NCBI GenBank assembly: GCA_963762885.1
Contig: CAVXNH010000089.1
Location: 119,598-183,597 of the forward strand
DNA: 64,000 bases
Reading direction: 5' to 3'
Source: JASHVB01 sp963762885
GTDB lineage: Bacteria > Pseudomonadota > Alphaproteobacteria > Acetobacterales > Acetobacteraceae
Shown here: piece by piece, positions 9,040-17,787 of the stretch
Position numbering within the stretch: the stretch's first letter is position 1
Layout of the letters: each line of letters begins with the position of its first letter
Made by a program: the position numbers and the translations under genes
The notes under the pieces: model-generated
Told to the model about the DNA's origin: nothing
What the model saw: only the letters and a program-made list of their open reading frames with translations
The model's database searches: none

Positions 9040-11946
9040 ACCAGGGCACCGGGCACGACGCGTTAGGGTCGCAGCACCAGCGTCCTTCGGGCTGGCGCAC
9101 GCCTCCACCAGATGGATGATCGACCGGTACGGAAACCCCGCCGCCGCCGACAGCCCAATCTCGCACGTTCTGCTTGTGGAGTAGCCGTGCGAACAGCCGG
9201 GCGGCAGTGTGTCCTTCAAATGACGCAGCGCGTGTTCGTTGAGCTCCGGCCGGTTGAAACCCTTGTCGCCGGCGAACCCGCAGCACAGCACATCCGGCAC
9301 GGACACGACCTCGGCGCAGCAAAGGCCGGTGATCGCGGCAAGCTTCTCGACCGTGCCCATCATCCGCACGCTGCAAACCGGATGAACGGCAACCTGCGCG
9401 TCGATCGGAGCAAGCGTCACGCGTGGCAGCACCGCATCGTGGATGAACTCGATGCTATCCAGCACCGTCAATCGAGCGCCGCAGAACCGCCGCATCCGGT
9501 AAGCACACGGGCTGGTGTCGAACACGATCGGCCAGCGTCCGTTCTCGCTGGCCTCCGCCAGCACCGCTTCCAGCTCCGCCGCCTTGCTATCGGCCGCCGC
9601 CGACAACCCCTGACTTTCAAACGGCTGCCCACAGCACAGGCCCGCCAACAACCGAGGATAGACGACATCGAAGCCAGCCTTGCGAAACAGCCGCTCCGCA
9701 ACATCAGGCAGCGCTTCGGCGTCATCGCCGCGCTGCGTGCCCATGGTGCGCACAGCGCAGCTAGGAAAATACACGACCCGCTCGGCGCCCCCGGCCTGCG
9801 CTTCGCCCGGCTTGAACCGGGCCGCGCGAGGCATCGACGGCGACCACTTTGGCAACCGCCCTCCCGACATCCGGCGCGCGCCATCCAACACGCCCTGCAT
9901 CGCCCGCGTGCCCAAAACCCCATGCATCAGGTCCGCCGCCGTCAGACCGGCACGCAAGCCGGACGAAACCCCGCCATAGTGCCGAGCGAATGCCGTCGCG
10001 ACCCGCTTCGCCATCGGCCCTTGCCGCCGGGCACGCAACGACTTGATCAGCACCCCCGTTTCGATATCGACCGGGCACGCCGTCGCGCACAGTCCGCAAC
10101 CGGCGCAAGTATCGATGCCCTGGTAGTCGTATAACGAGCGCATCGCGCCAAGCTCCGCGCTGCCAGGCGCCTCCCGCTCAAGCCGAGCGATCTCCCGCCA
10201 GCCCACGATGCGCTGCCGCGGCGACAGCGTCAGCCCGCGCGACGGACATTTCGGCTCGCAGAAGCCGCACTCGATACACTTATCGACGACCGCATCGCAT
10301 CGCGGCAGCGGCTTGAGATTCTTCAAATGCACCCTGGCATCGTCATTCATGATCACCCCGGGATTGAGCAATCCCTGTGGGTCGAACAGTGCCTTGATCC
10401 GCCGCATCAGCGCATACGCCTCGGCACCCCATTCGAGTTCGACGAACGGAGCGACGTTGCGCCCGGTCCCATGCTCCGCCTTCAACGAGCCATCGTATTT
10501 TTCGACAACCATCCGGCACAGCGCATCCATGAAGCGCCGATACCGCTCGATCTCTGCCGGCATATTGAAGTCCTGCGTAAACACGAAGTGCAGGTTGCCT
10601 TCCAGCGCATGGCCGAAAATGATTGCCTCCGAATAGCCATGCGCCGCCAGAAGCTGCTGCAATTCCGTCGTTGCCTCGGCCAGCCGCTCGACCGGAAACG
10701 CCACATCTTCGATGATCGCGGTCGTTCCGGCCGCGCGCACCGCACCGACCGACGGGAACATCCCCTTGCGCACATTCCAGAATCGCGCGCATTTGGCGGG
10801 GTCAGTCGAAAAACCTATCGGCCCGACCGTGTGCACACCCGACAGCGCCGCCTCGATGGCGCCGATCTGCGCGGCAAGCGCCGTCGGGTCGGCCGCGCGC
10901 GTCTCCACCAACAGCGCCGCTCCGTTCGGACCCAGCGCACGGATGCCGTCCGGCATCCCGCGCTTGTTCTCCACCGAACGCAGCGCAGCACGATCGGCCA
11001 GTTCGACCGCAGCCACCGGCGCGGCCTTCAGCGCCGTAACCGCCCGGCACGCCGTCGCCAGATCGTCGAACAGGATGAGCGCGCTCGCCTTGTCGGCATA
11101 ATCCGGCACGGTGCGGTAGGTAACTTCGGAGATGAAGCCCAGCGTCCCTTCCGACCCAATCATCAGATGCGCAAGCACGTCGAGCGGATCCTGGAAATCC
11201 ACCAGAGCATTCAAACTATAGCCGGTGGTGTTCTTCAAACGGAACTTGTGCCGGATGCGCGCCGCCAGCGGCACATTCTCGCTGGCCGCCTTCGCCAGCG
11301 CCGCTAGCCCCTCCACCAAATCCTTCCGCTGCGCCCTGAAGGCCAAACAACTCGCCGGATCGCGCGTGTCCAGCACTGTTCCGTCGGCAAGAACAACCCG
11401 GATTCCTTCCAAAGTCTTATAGCTGTTCTGCGCCGTGCCGCAACACATCCCGCTTGAATTGTTGGCCGCGATGCCACCGATCATCGCCGTGTCGATCGAA
11501 GCAGGGTCGGGCCCTATCTTGCGGCCATACCGCGCCAGCCGCCGATTGGCCTCCGCGCCGATGACTCCAGGCTGTAGCGTGATCGTGCCAGCGTCCGGGG
11601 CCACCGTGCATCCACGCCATTGGTCCCCCAGCAGCAACAGAACCAAATCGGTGATCGACTGTCCGGACAGGCTGGTTCCAGCCGCGCGAAACGTCACCGG
11701 CGTTCCCAGCCGAGCGCATTCCGCAAGCACCCATCTCACCTCCTGCTCGCTCTCGGCCACGACAACGATTTTGGGAACCAGCCGGTAGAAACTCGCATCG
11801 GTTCCCCACGCCAGCAGGCGCAGCGGATCGGTAATCACTCGCTCGGCGGGAAGGCACGACACCACGCTTGTCCGCAGCGCGGCGTAGGGCGGCGGCAGCG
11901 CCTGGGCCACGCCGGCAAGGCGTCCGGACAGCAGCGGAACCGACAT
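9004..11946 (-). CDS. FAD-linked oxidoreductase with Fe-S and CCG domains (GlcD-GlcF-like fusion, D-lactate/2-hydroxyacid dehydrogenase type)
   Basis: This 980-aa protein fuses a FAD subunit and an iron-sulfur subunit. Residues ~35-240 are a FAD-binding type 4 domain (VTFRAAGTSLSGQSITDLV at 84-102) and ~240-500 the FAD-oxidase C domain (AEHGTGRNVAPFVELEWG). Two 4Fe-4S motifs follow: CIECGFCEPKCPSRG (about 554) and CAGCGLCATACPVDIE (about 613). Two CCG electron-transfer motifs come last (LLAGLCCGQPFES near 765, VLCCGFAGDKGF near 885). Such proteins oxidise D-lactate, glycolate or D-2-hydroxyglutarate and pass electrons to the membrane chain; the exact substrate is open. The last dozen residues and the stop are supplied by the family A repeat. 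Confidence 0.85.
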   Translation of the reverse strand: MSVPLLSGRLAGVAQALPPPYAALRTSVVSCLPAERVITDPLRLLAWGTDASFYRLVPKIVVVAESEQEVRWVLAECARLGTPVTFRAAGTSLSGQSITDLVLLLLGDQWRGCTVAPDAGTITLQPGVIGAEANRRLARYGRKIGPDPASIDTAMIGGIAANNSSGMCCGTAQNSYKTLEGIRVVLADGTVLDTRDPASCLAFRAQRKDLVEGLAALAKAASENVPLAARIRHKFRLKNTTGYSLNALVDFQDPLDVLAHLMIGSEGTLGFISEVTYRTVPDYADKASALILFDDLATACRAVTALKAAPVAAVELADRAALRSVENKRGMPDGIRALGPNGAALLVETRAADPTALAAQIGAIEAALSGVHTVGPIGFSTDPAKCARFWNVRKGMFPSVGAVRAAGTTAIIEDVAFPVERLAEATTELQQLLAAHGYSEAIIFGHALEGNLHFVFTQDFNMPAEIERYRRFMDALCRMVVEKYDGSLKAEHGTGRNVAPFVELEWGAEAYALMRRIKALFDPQGLLNPGVIMNDDARVHLKNLKPLPRCDAVVDKCIECGFCEPKCPSRGLTLSPRQRIVGWREIARLEREAPGSAELGAMRSLYDYQGIDTCAGCGLCATACPVDIETGVLIKSLRARRQGPMAKRVATAFARHYGGVSSGLRAGLTAADLMHGVLGTRAMQGVLDGARRMSGGRLPKWSPSMPRAARFKPGEAQAGGAERVVYFPSCAVRTMGTQRGDDAEALPDVAERLFRKAGFDVVYPRLLAGLCCGQPFESQGLSAAADSKAAELEAVLAEASENGRWPIVFDTSPCAYRMRRFCGARLTVLDSIEFIHDAVLPRVTLAPIDAQVAVHPVCSVRMMGTVEKLAAITGLCCAEVVSVPDVLCCGFAGDKGFNRPELNEHALRHLKDTLPPGCSHGYSTSRTCEIGLSAAAGFPYRSIIHLVEACASPKDAGAATLTRRARCPGVIASDAKQSPT

Positions 11947-12127
11947 CGGCGTTGGCCTTCATGATGGATGCGATGCGGACACCCAACAATATTCGAGGCC
12001 ACGTGCATTGATCCAGGTCAACGCCGCCGAACCGGATCGGCCGACATCACTGAACCGATATCGGTTGTCAGGCGGCCGCCATCCTCGGCATCCTGCATGC
12101 CATGCAGCCGGAAAGGGATTGTCCGCC

Positions 12128-12574
12128 ATGAGGCACATGCCGTTCGGAAGACGGGCTCGCCAATCCCTGGTCGCCCTGGCCATAGCACTGGCTACCACGC
12201 ACGCGGCCGGCGCGGATCAGCCCCATCGTGTCGAATGTCCACGCGAAGCTCCCGCGGAATGGGCACTGCCCAGGCCCGCGCCGCTGACGCAGGCCGCGGT
12301 GCTGTCCCAACCGGCCGGCGAACCCATCGACGAGACTGCACCGCCATCGCTAATGCCCGATCGGGGATACGCGCGGGGCAACGTCTGGCACAACATCTGG
12401 ATCATGGGCGACGAGCCGCATTGGTCGCATTTCGTCGATTGCCAATACCGCGGCTCCGATCGGTTGCTCCGCCTGAAGGCGGACGGCCTGAAGCAGTGCG
12501 AGCAAACCGCGCAGCCGTACTCGGCGGCGAAGGGCGTGGCCAATGACGCCGTGCAGACGATGAGCTGCGACTGA
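12128..12574 (+). CDS. Small secreted protein, possibly STY0301-like
   Basis: The product is 148 aa. Residues 1-31 form a signal peptide: basic MRHMPFGRRARQS, hydrophobic LVALAIALATTHA, and a probable cut after AAGA. The mature part starts with VECP, continues with PPSLMPDRGYARGNVWHNIW and WSHFVDCQYRGSDRLLRLKA, and ends in a Cys (MSCD). Four cysteines in the mature part could make two periplasmic disulfides. The layout (CP near the start, a W-rich middle, C.YRG) reminds me of the STY0301 family of unknown function, but this is from memory only. The frame is open upstream to 12008, but the ATG at 12128 places the signal peptide correctly. Confidence 0.55.
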   Translation: MRHMPFGRRARQSLVALAIALATTHAAGADQPHRVECPREAPAEWALPRPAPLTQAAVLSQPAGEPIDETAPPSLMPDRGYARGNVWHNIWIMGDEPHWSHFVDCQYRGSDRLLRLKADGLKQCEQTAQPYSAAKGVANDAVQTMSCD

Positions 12575-12686
12575 CACGCCGGCCGGCGGCTTCACTAACC
12601 TTGCGACTGTCCGGCAAAATCGCCATGCTTTCAAACGTTGCAGCGGCGCGCGCTCGCGCTTCCGCCCGTCTGCCGGAGAGATCGCG

Positions 12687-14030
12687 ATGCTCACCGCCGA
12701 GCAAAACAGTCTGATCACGCGAACCGGCCGCGGAACGCCGTGCGGTGCGCTGATGCGCCGCTACTGGCAACCTGCGGCGCTGGTCGAGGAACTGAACTCG
12801 CCACGTCCGGTCAAGCGGGTTCGGCTTCTCGGCGAGGACCTGGTGCTGTTCCGCGACGACCGTGGCCGCTACGGCTTGCTCGATAGCCATTGCGCGCATC
12901 GCGGCGCCGACCTCACGTTTGCGCGGTGCGAAGATGGCGGCCTGCGCTGCCCGTTCCATGGCTGGCTCTACGACGCAACCGGCGCATGCCTGGAGCAGCC
13001 GACCGAACCCGCCGGCAGCATGTTTCATCGCAAGGTCCGCCAACGGGCATATCATTGCGAGGAACACAGCGGCATCGTCTGGGCCTATATGGGGCCAGGC
13101 GAGCCGCCGCCGTTCCCGTCATTCGACTGCTTCATCGCCCCGGACACGCACACTTTCGCTTTCAAGGGCCTGTGGTCCTGCAACTGGCTGCAAGCCCTGG
13201 AGGTCGGCATCGACCCCGCGCACGCCAGTCACCTGCATCGCTTCTTCGAGGACGAAGACGTGTCAGACGCGGCCTATGGCCGTCAGTTCCGTGCGGCGAC
13301 CATCGGCGCCGACATTCCGATGACCCGGCTGATGCGCCAGGTCCCCAATCCTCACCTGGACTTCGAGGAAACCCCGTTCGGCCTGCGCATCACCACGCTG
13401 CGTCCGATCAACGAGTCGGTCACCCACCTGCGCGTCACCAACATGGTGTTCCCGCACGCCTTCGTTATCCCAATGAGCCGCGAGATGTCGATCACCCAAT
13501 GGCACGTCCCGGTCGACGACACGCATTGCTATTGGTATGCGATCTTCACCAGCTTCAGCGGGCCCGTGGACAAGGCAACGATGCGCGCGCAACGGCTCGC
13601 ATCGTGCACCCTGCCGGATTACGCGCCGCGCGCCGGTCGCGACAACGATTGGGGCTTCGACCCGGAAGAACAGCGCACGGCGACCTATACCGGCATGGGC
13701 ATGGACATCAACGTGCATGATCAATGGGCGGTGGAGAGCATGGGTGCGATCCAGGATCGCACGCAGGAACACCTGGGCACCTCCGACCGCATTATCACCG
13801 CCGCCCGCCGCCGCTTTTTCCGTGCCATCGACGACGTCGCCGAGGGCCGCGATCCGCCCCTGACACGCGACGCCGCGGCGCAACACGGTCCGGCAACGAT
13901 CGACGCGGTCGGCCCGGCAAATGACCTGGACCGTTACTGGCGGGCACAGGAAGCCGCGCGGCGGCGGGCAACCCCCTGGCTTGATCGGCCCACGAGCGAA
14001 GCTGAAACCCAGGACCTCGCAACGACGTGA
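12687..14030 (+). CDS. Rieske non-haem iron oxygenase, alpha subunit (phthalate 4,5-dioxygenase-like)
   Basis: A 447-aa ring-hydroxylating or demethylating oxygenase. The Rieske 2Fe-2S ligands appear as CAHRGADLTF and, 18 residues on, CPFHGWLYD. The mononuclear iron site follows in the second half as DPAHASHLHRFFEDED, with the usual D-x2-H-x4-H spacing. The C-terminal part matches the phthalate/vanillate oxygenase branch (GMGMDINVHDQWAVESMGAI). It acts in the cytoplasm and needs a reductase that is not encoded nearby. Its stop overlaps the GTG of the next gene, a glutamine-synthetase-like ligase, so the two are probably co-translated. Confidence 0.88.
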   Translation: MLTAEQNSLITRTGRGTPCGALMRRYWQPAALVEELNSPRPVKRVRLLGEDLVLFRDDRGRYGLLDSHCAHRGADLTFARCEDGGLRCPFHGWLYDATGACLEQPTEPAGSMFHRKVRQRAYHCEEHSGIVWAYMGPGEPPPFPSFDCFIAPDTHTFAFKGLWSCNWLQALEVGIDPAHASHLHRFFEDEDVSDAAYGRQFRAATIGADIPMTRLMRQVPNPHLDFEETPFGLRITTLRPINESVTHLRVTNMVFPHAFVIPMSREMSITQWHVPVDDTHCYWYAIFTSFSGPVDKATMRAQRLASCTLPDYAPRAGRDNDWGFDPEEQRTATYTGMGMDINVHDQWAVESMGAIQDRTQEHLGTSDRIITAARRRFFRAIDDVAEGRDPPLTRDAAAQHGPATIDAVGPANDLDRYWRAQEAARRRATPWLDRPTSEAETQDLATT

Positions 14031-15430
14031 GCGATTTCGTCGAGCAGTACGGGCTTTGGACCCAGGACCAGCGCGACGCAGCCACGGATGTCGTCGCCCG
14101 CATCAGGCAACTTGGCGTCGTTCGCTTCGCATTTTCCGACGCGCACGGTGTGGTCCGCGGCAAGACCCTCGTCGCATCGGAGGCGGTGCGAGCCTTGCGC
14201 ACCGGCGTCACCTGCACTCTGACGATGCTGCTGAAGGACCTGTCCGGCCGCACCGCCTTCCCGATTTTTCAACCCGGCGGCGATGGGGCGGGCGACATGG
14301 TCATGGTCGCCGATCCATGCCGATTTCACGTCCTGCCCTGGGCGCCGCATAGCGGCTGGATTCTTTGCGACCTCTACCGCACGGATGGCACGCCCCATCC
14401 CTATTCCACGCGCGCATCGCTGCGCCGCGCCCTGTCCCGCCTTGCCGATCACGGCTTCATCTGGCGTGCCGGCCTGGAAGTGGAATTCCATCTGCTGCGA
14501 TCCACCGGTGATCTGCCCGCGCCCGATCATATCGCCATGCCGGGTCCGCCACCGCGCGTCGCCCCGCTGAACCACGGTTATCAATATCTGACCGAACAAC
14601 GCTACGACGCGCTTGACCCACTCCTGGAAACGTTACGTGCGCATCTCCAGCAATTGGAACTGCCGCTACGCTCGCTGGAGGTCGAGTTCGGGCCCAGCCA
14701 GGTGGAGGTCACGCTCGGCGCTACCACTGGCATGGACCCGGCGGATCAAATGCTGCTGTTCCGTAGCGCAACGAAGCAGATCTTTGCCCGATCCGGCTAT
14801 CTCGCCAGCTTCATGTGCCGCCCGCAATTGCCGCACGCGGCTTCCTCCGGCTGGCATCTGCATCATTCGATCGAGGACGCGGCGACCGGCCGCAATCTCT
14901 TTGCCGATCCGGATGGCCTGTCCGCCGTTGCCCGCGCCTGGCTGGGTGGGTTGTTACGCCATGCGGCGGCAGCCTCCGCCTTCAGCACGCCGACGATCAA
15001 CGGCTACAAGCGCTACCAGCCACACTCGATGGCGCCAGATCGTGTCGCCTGGGCCCACGATAATCGCGCGGCGATGGTGCGCGTGATCGGTCAGGCGGGC
15101 GACCCTGCGACGCACCTCGAAAATCGCGTTGGTGAGCCCGGGGCCAACCCGTACCTTTATATGGCATCGCAGATCGCAGCCGGCCTGGATGGCATCGCGA
15201 CCAACGCCGATCCTGGGGCGGCGGCCGACGCACCCTACAGCGCCGATGCACCAAGGTTGCCACGAACTCTGATGGAAGCCGTCGCCGCGCTGCGCGAAAA
15301 TGCGTGCTTTCGCGCCGCGTTCGGCGATTCGTTCGTCGATTATTTCGTGCGGCTGAAGGAATTCGAAATTGGCCGCTTCCTGTCGGACGTCACCGACTGG
15401 GAACACCGGGAATATTTCGCCCTGCTCTAA
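14027..15430 (+). CDS. Glutamine synthetase family ligase (gamma-glutamylation type)
   Basis: The 467-aa product has the glutamine synthetase catalytic layout: GLEVEFHLL (metal ligand Glu), LEVEFGPSQVEVTLG, SGWHLHHSIED (metal ligand His), NGYKRYQPHSMAPDRVAWAH, and the late ENRVGEPGANPYLYMASQIA. The N-terminal beta-Grasp part (RFAFSDAHGVVRGKTL) is typical of GS-like ligases. The divergent ENR/GEPGANPY region argues against housekeeping GlnA; relatives such as PuuA or AtdA1 join glutamate to an amine. GTG start overlapping the oxygenase stop. I infer that the ligase and the oxygenase act on the same amine or its glutamylated form. Confidence 0.82.
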   Translation: MSDFVEQYGLWTQDQRDAATDVVARIRQLGVVRFAFSDAHGVVRGKTLVASEAVRALRTGVTCTLTMLLKDLSGRTAFPIFQPGGDGAGDMVMVADPCRFHVLPWAPHSGWILCDLYRTDGTPHPYSTRASLRRALSRLADHGFIWRAGLEVEFHLLRSTGDLPAPDHIAMPGPPPRVAPLNHGYQYLTEQRYDALDPLLETLRAHLQQLELPLRSLEVEFGPSQVEVTLGATTGMDPADQMLLFRSATKQIFARSGYLASFMCRPQLPHAASSGWHLHHSIEDAATGRNLFADPDGLSAVARAWLGGLLRHAAAASAFSTPTINGYKRYQPHSMAPDRVAWAHDNRAAMVRVIGQAGDPATHLENRVGEPGANPYLYMASQIAAGLDGIATNADPGAAADAPYSADAPRLPRTLMEAVAALRENACFRAAFGDSFVDYFVRLKEFEIGRFLSDVTDWEHREYFALL

Positions 15431-15458
15431 TCAGGCTCCTTACGATATCCACTCGATA

Positions 15459-17481
15459 TCAGTTCCCGCCGCGTTCCAGTTCTGCCAGATGCGCGCGCGC
15501 CTCCTCGGCCAATTCATAGATGTGCGGCGCGAGTTGGCGGCGGCCCAATGCGTCGCCCAGCTTCACGCGCAGAAAGCCGCTGGTCGTATAGCGGGTGACG
15601 CCGGAGTAGAACCGGTCCGTCAGATCCTGCACCATCGCCGAATACGCTTCCAACAATTCAGGCAGGATGCTGAACCGGTCATAGTTGACGATCGCGTAGA
15701 CCTTGTGCCCAAGCGGTAGCAGTTGGGCTGCCACCAGATGGCGGATCTGTGCGATCTCGGCAGCACTGCGTACCGATAGCCCTTCGAAATTCACAAAGAA
15801 CAATTGCTCCGCCGGATCGTAGGAGAACCGTTGCTCCAACGGGATGCCCAGCAGCGCGCTCGCGCAGGCCGATCGGCTCCGGACGGAAGATACGCTCATC
15901 CATCAGCCGCGGCGTCTCGCGGATCACGGGGGCGAAATCCATCCGCGCCAGGATGTCGCGCTCCAGGTCCACGCCAGGTGCGATCTCGGTCAGCTCCAGG
16001 CCGTCAGGCGCCAGTCGAAAGACGCAGCGCTCGGTCACATACAGTACCGGCTGGCCGCGCCGCGCTGCGTATTCGCCGCTGAACGTGCGATGCTCCACTT
16101 CGCGCACGAACTTCCGGCCGTCGCCGTGGCCACCCAGGACCAGTCGCCCGTCAACGACCGTCGGCCGCCGCCCTCCAGCCTCGAAGGTGCCGACAAACAC
16201 TACCTTCTTGGCGTTCTGACTGATGTTGATGAACCCGCCGGCACCCGCCAGCTTCGGGCCGAACTTGCTGACGTTGACATTGCCCGCCGCATCCGCCTGC
16301 GCCAGGCCGAGGAACGCCGCATCCAATCCACCGCCGTCATAGAAGTCGAACTGGTTGGGCTGGTCGATCACCGCCTGGCTGTTTACCGACGCGCCGAAGT
16401 CCAACCCGCCCGCCGGGACGCCGCCGATCGAGCCGGGTTCGGTGGTCAGCGTGATCAGGTCGATGACGTGTTCCTCGTTGGCGACCGCGGCGACGCCTTC
16501 CGGCATGCCAATGCCGAGATTGACCACGCTGCCCGGCAATAGCTCCAGCGCGGCGCGGCGGGCAATCACCTTGCGCTCGCTCATCGGCATCGCCGGAATG
16601 GAGCCCATCGGCGCACGCGTCTCGCCGGTATAGGCAGGGTTGTAAACGGTGACGAAGGTTTGGCCGTGGTGCTCGGGTTTTTCGGCGAGCACGACGCAGT
16701 CGACCAAAATGCCGGGAATCTTCACCGACCGTGGATGCAGGCTTCCGGCTTCGGCCAGACGTTCGACCTGAACGATCACCACCCCGCCGGAGTTATGCGC
16801 CGCCATGGCGATCGCCTGGGCTTCCAGGGTCAGCGCCTCGCGCTCCATGCTGATATTGCCCAGCGTATCCGCCGTGGTGCCGCGAATGATGCCGACGTCG
16901 ATCGGGAAGCATTTGTAAAGCAGAACCTCCTCGCCGTGGATGGTGATGAGTTCGACGAGGTCTTCGGTTGTGCGGGCGTTGATCTTGCCGCCACCGTTGC
17001 GCGGATCGACGAAGGTGCCGAGGCCGACGCGCGTCAGATGCCCCGGGCGGTGCGCGGCGATGTCGCGAAACAGGTGGGTGATGACGCCTTGCGGCAGGTT
17101 GTAACCCTCGATCTTGTTGGCGATCGCCAGGTCCGCGAGCTTGGGCGCGAGACCCCAATGGCCACCGATCACGCGGCGCACCAGGCCCTCGTGGCCAAAG
17201 TGGTTCATCCCACGATGCTTGCCATCGCCCTGCCCGGCCGCATAGACCAACGTCAGGTTGCCGGGCTTCGCGGCGGACCTGAACTGCGTCTCGTCGGTGT
17301 CCAGGAAGAGTTCTTCCAAGGCCACGGCGACACCCTCGGCGAAGCCGGTGCCGATGAACCCACCGGTTGCGACGGTGTCGCCGTCGCGGATCAGCCGGAC
17401 CGCGTCGCGCGCAGGGACCACCTTGCCGCTATGCGCCGAGCGCAGCGACTGGAGGAATGGATGCTGGGCGTGGTGCACCAT
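15459..17481 (-). CDS. Acetate/3-ketoacid-type CoA-transferase, fused alpha-beta form (frame change)
   Basis: A family I CoA-transferase with both halves in one chain, like YdiF (COG4670). The N-terminal half has VTGGFIGTGFAEGV without its first residue (ATGGFIGTGFAEG) and an AAGQGDGKHRGMNHFG stretch; the C-terminal half has VVNLGIGMPEGVAAVANEE, where the family's catalytic Glu lies, and GGVPAGGLDFGASVN. The frame is lost near 15865-15890 and resumes as LLGIPLEQRFSYDPAEQLFF through to LAELERGGN at 15459. The corrected length is ~673 aa. Its role is to move CoA between short-chain acids in fatty-acid or ketoacid breakdown. I treat the break as a sequence error, since the remaining 140 residues look intact. 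Confidence 0.8.
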
Positions 17482-17505
17482 GGTCCGTCTCCGCTCAGGC
17501 CATGA

Positions 17506-17751
17506 CGATCACCTAGCACGGGGCTATGGCCCGGCACATGCCCCTGATCTCGTAACCCACAGCGTTGCTGCTATGAAAGCTCCCCCCGACGCCCGATGTC
17601 GTCATCCCCGGTGGCGCATCGCCGGCGATGCGGGGCGTCTCTCCTGTCGCCCCAAACCGACATGCCCGGGCAACATTTGGTCGCCGCCGCCGGATCGCCC
17701 GGCGACGCCACGCTCCCGTCGACTCCGGCGCGCCCTTACGCTAGGTGATCG
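17506..17751. other. Intergenic stretch bounded by 12-bp perfect inverted repeats
   Basis: Between the CoA-transferase start and alaS, cgatcacctagc (17506-17517) and gctaggtgatcg (17740-17751) are exact inverses 246 bp apart. The interior has no reading frame I trust. It also carries an inverted ggcgcatcgccggcgatgc stretch near 17614. This could be a relict non-autonomous element or a chance pair. The alaS ribosome site is not obvious in the ~36 nt that follow. Confidence 0.35.
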
Positions 17752-17787
17752 CCTTTCGCTCTAAGCTCAGGATCCCAACTGACCGCC

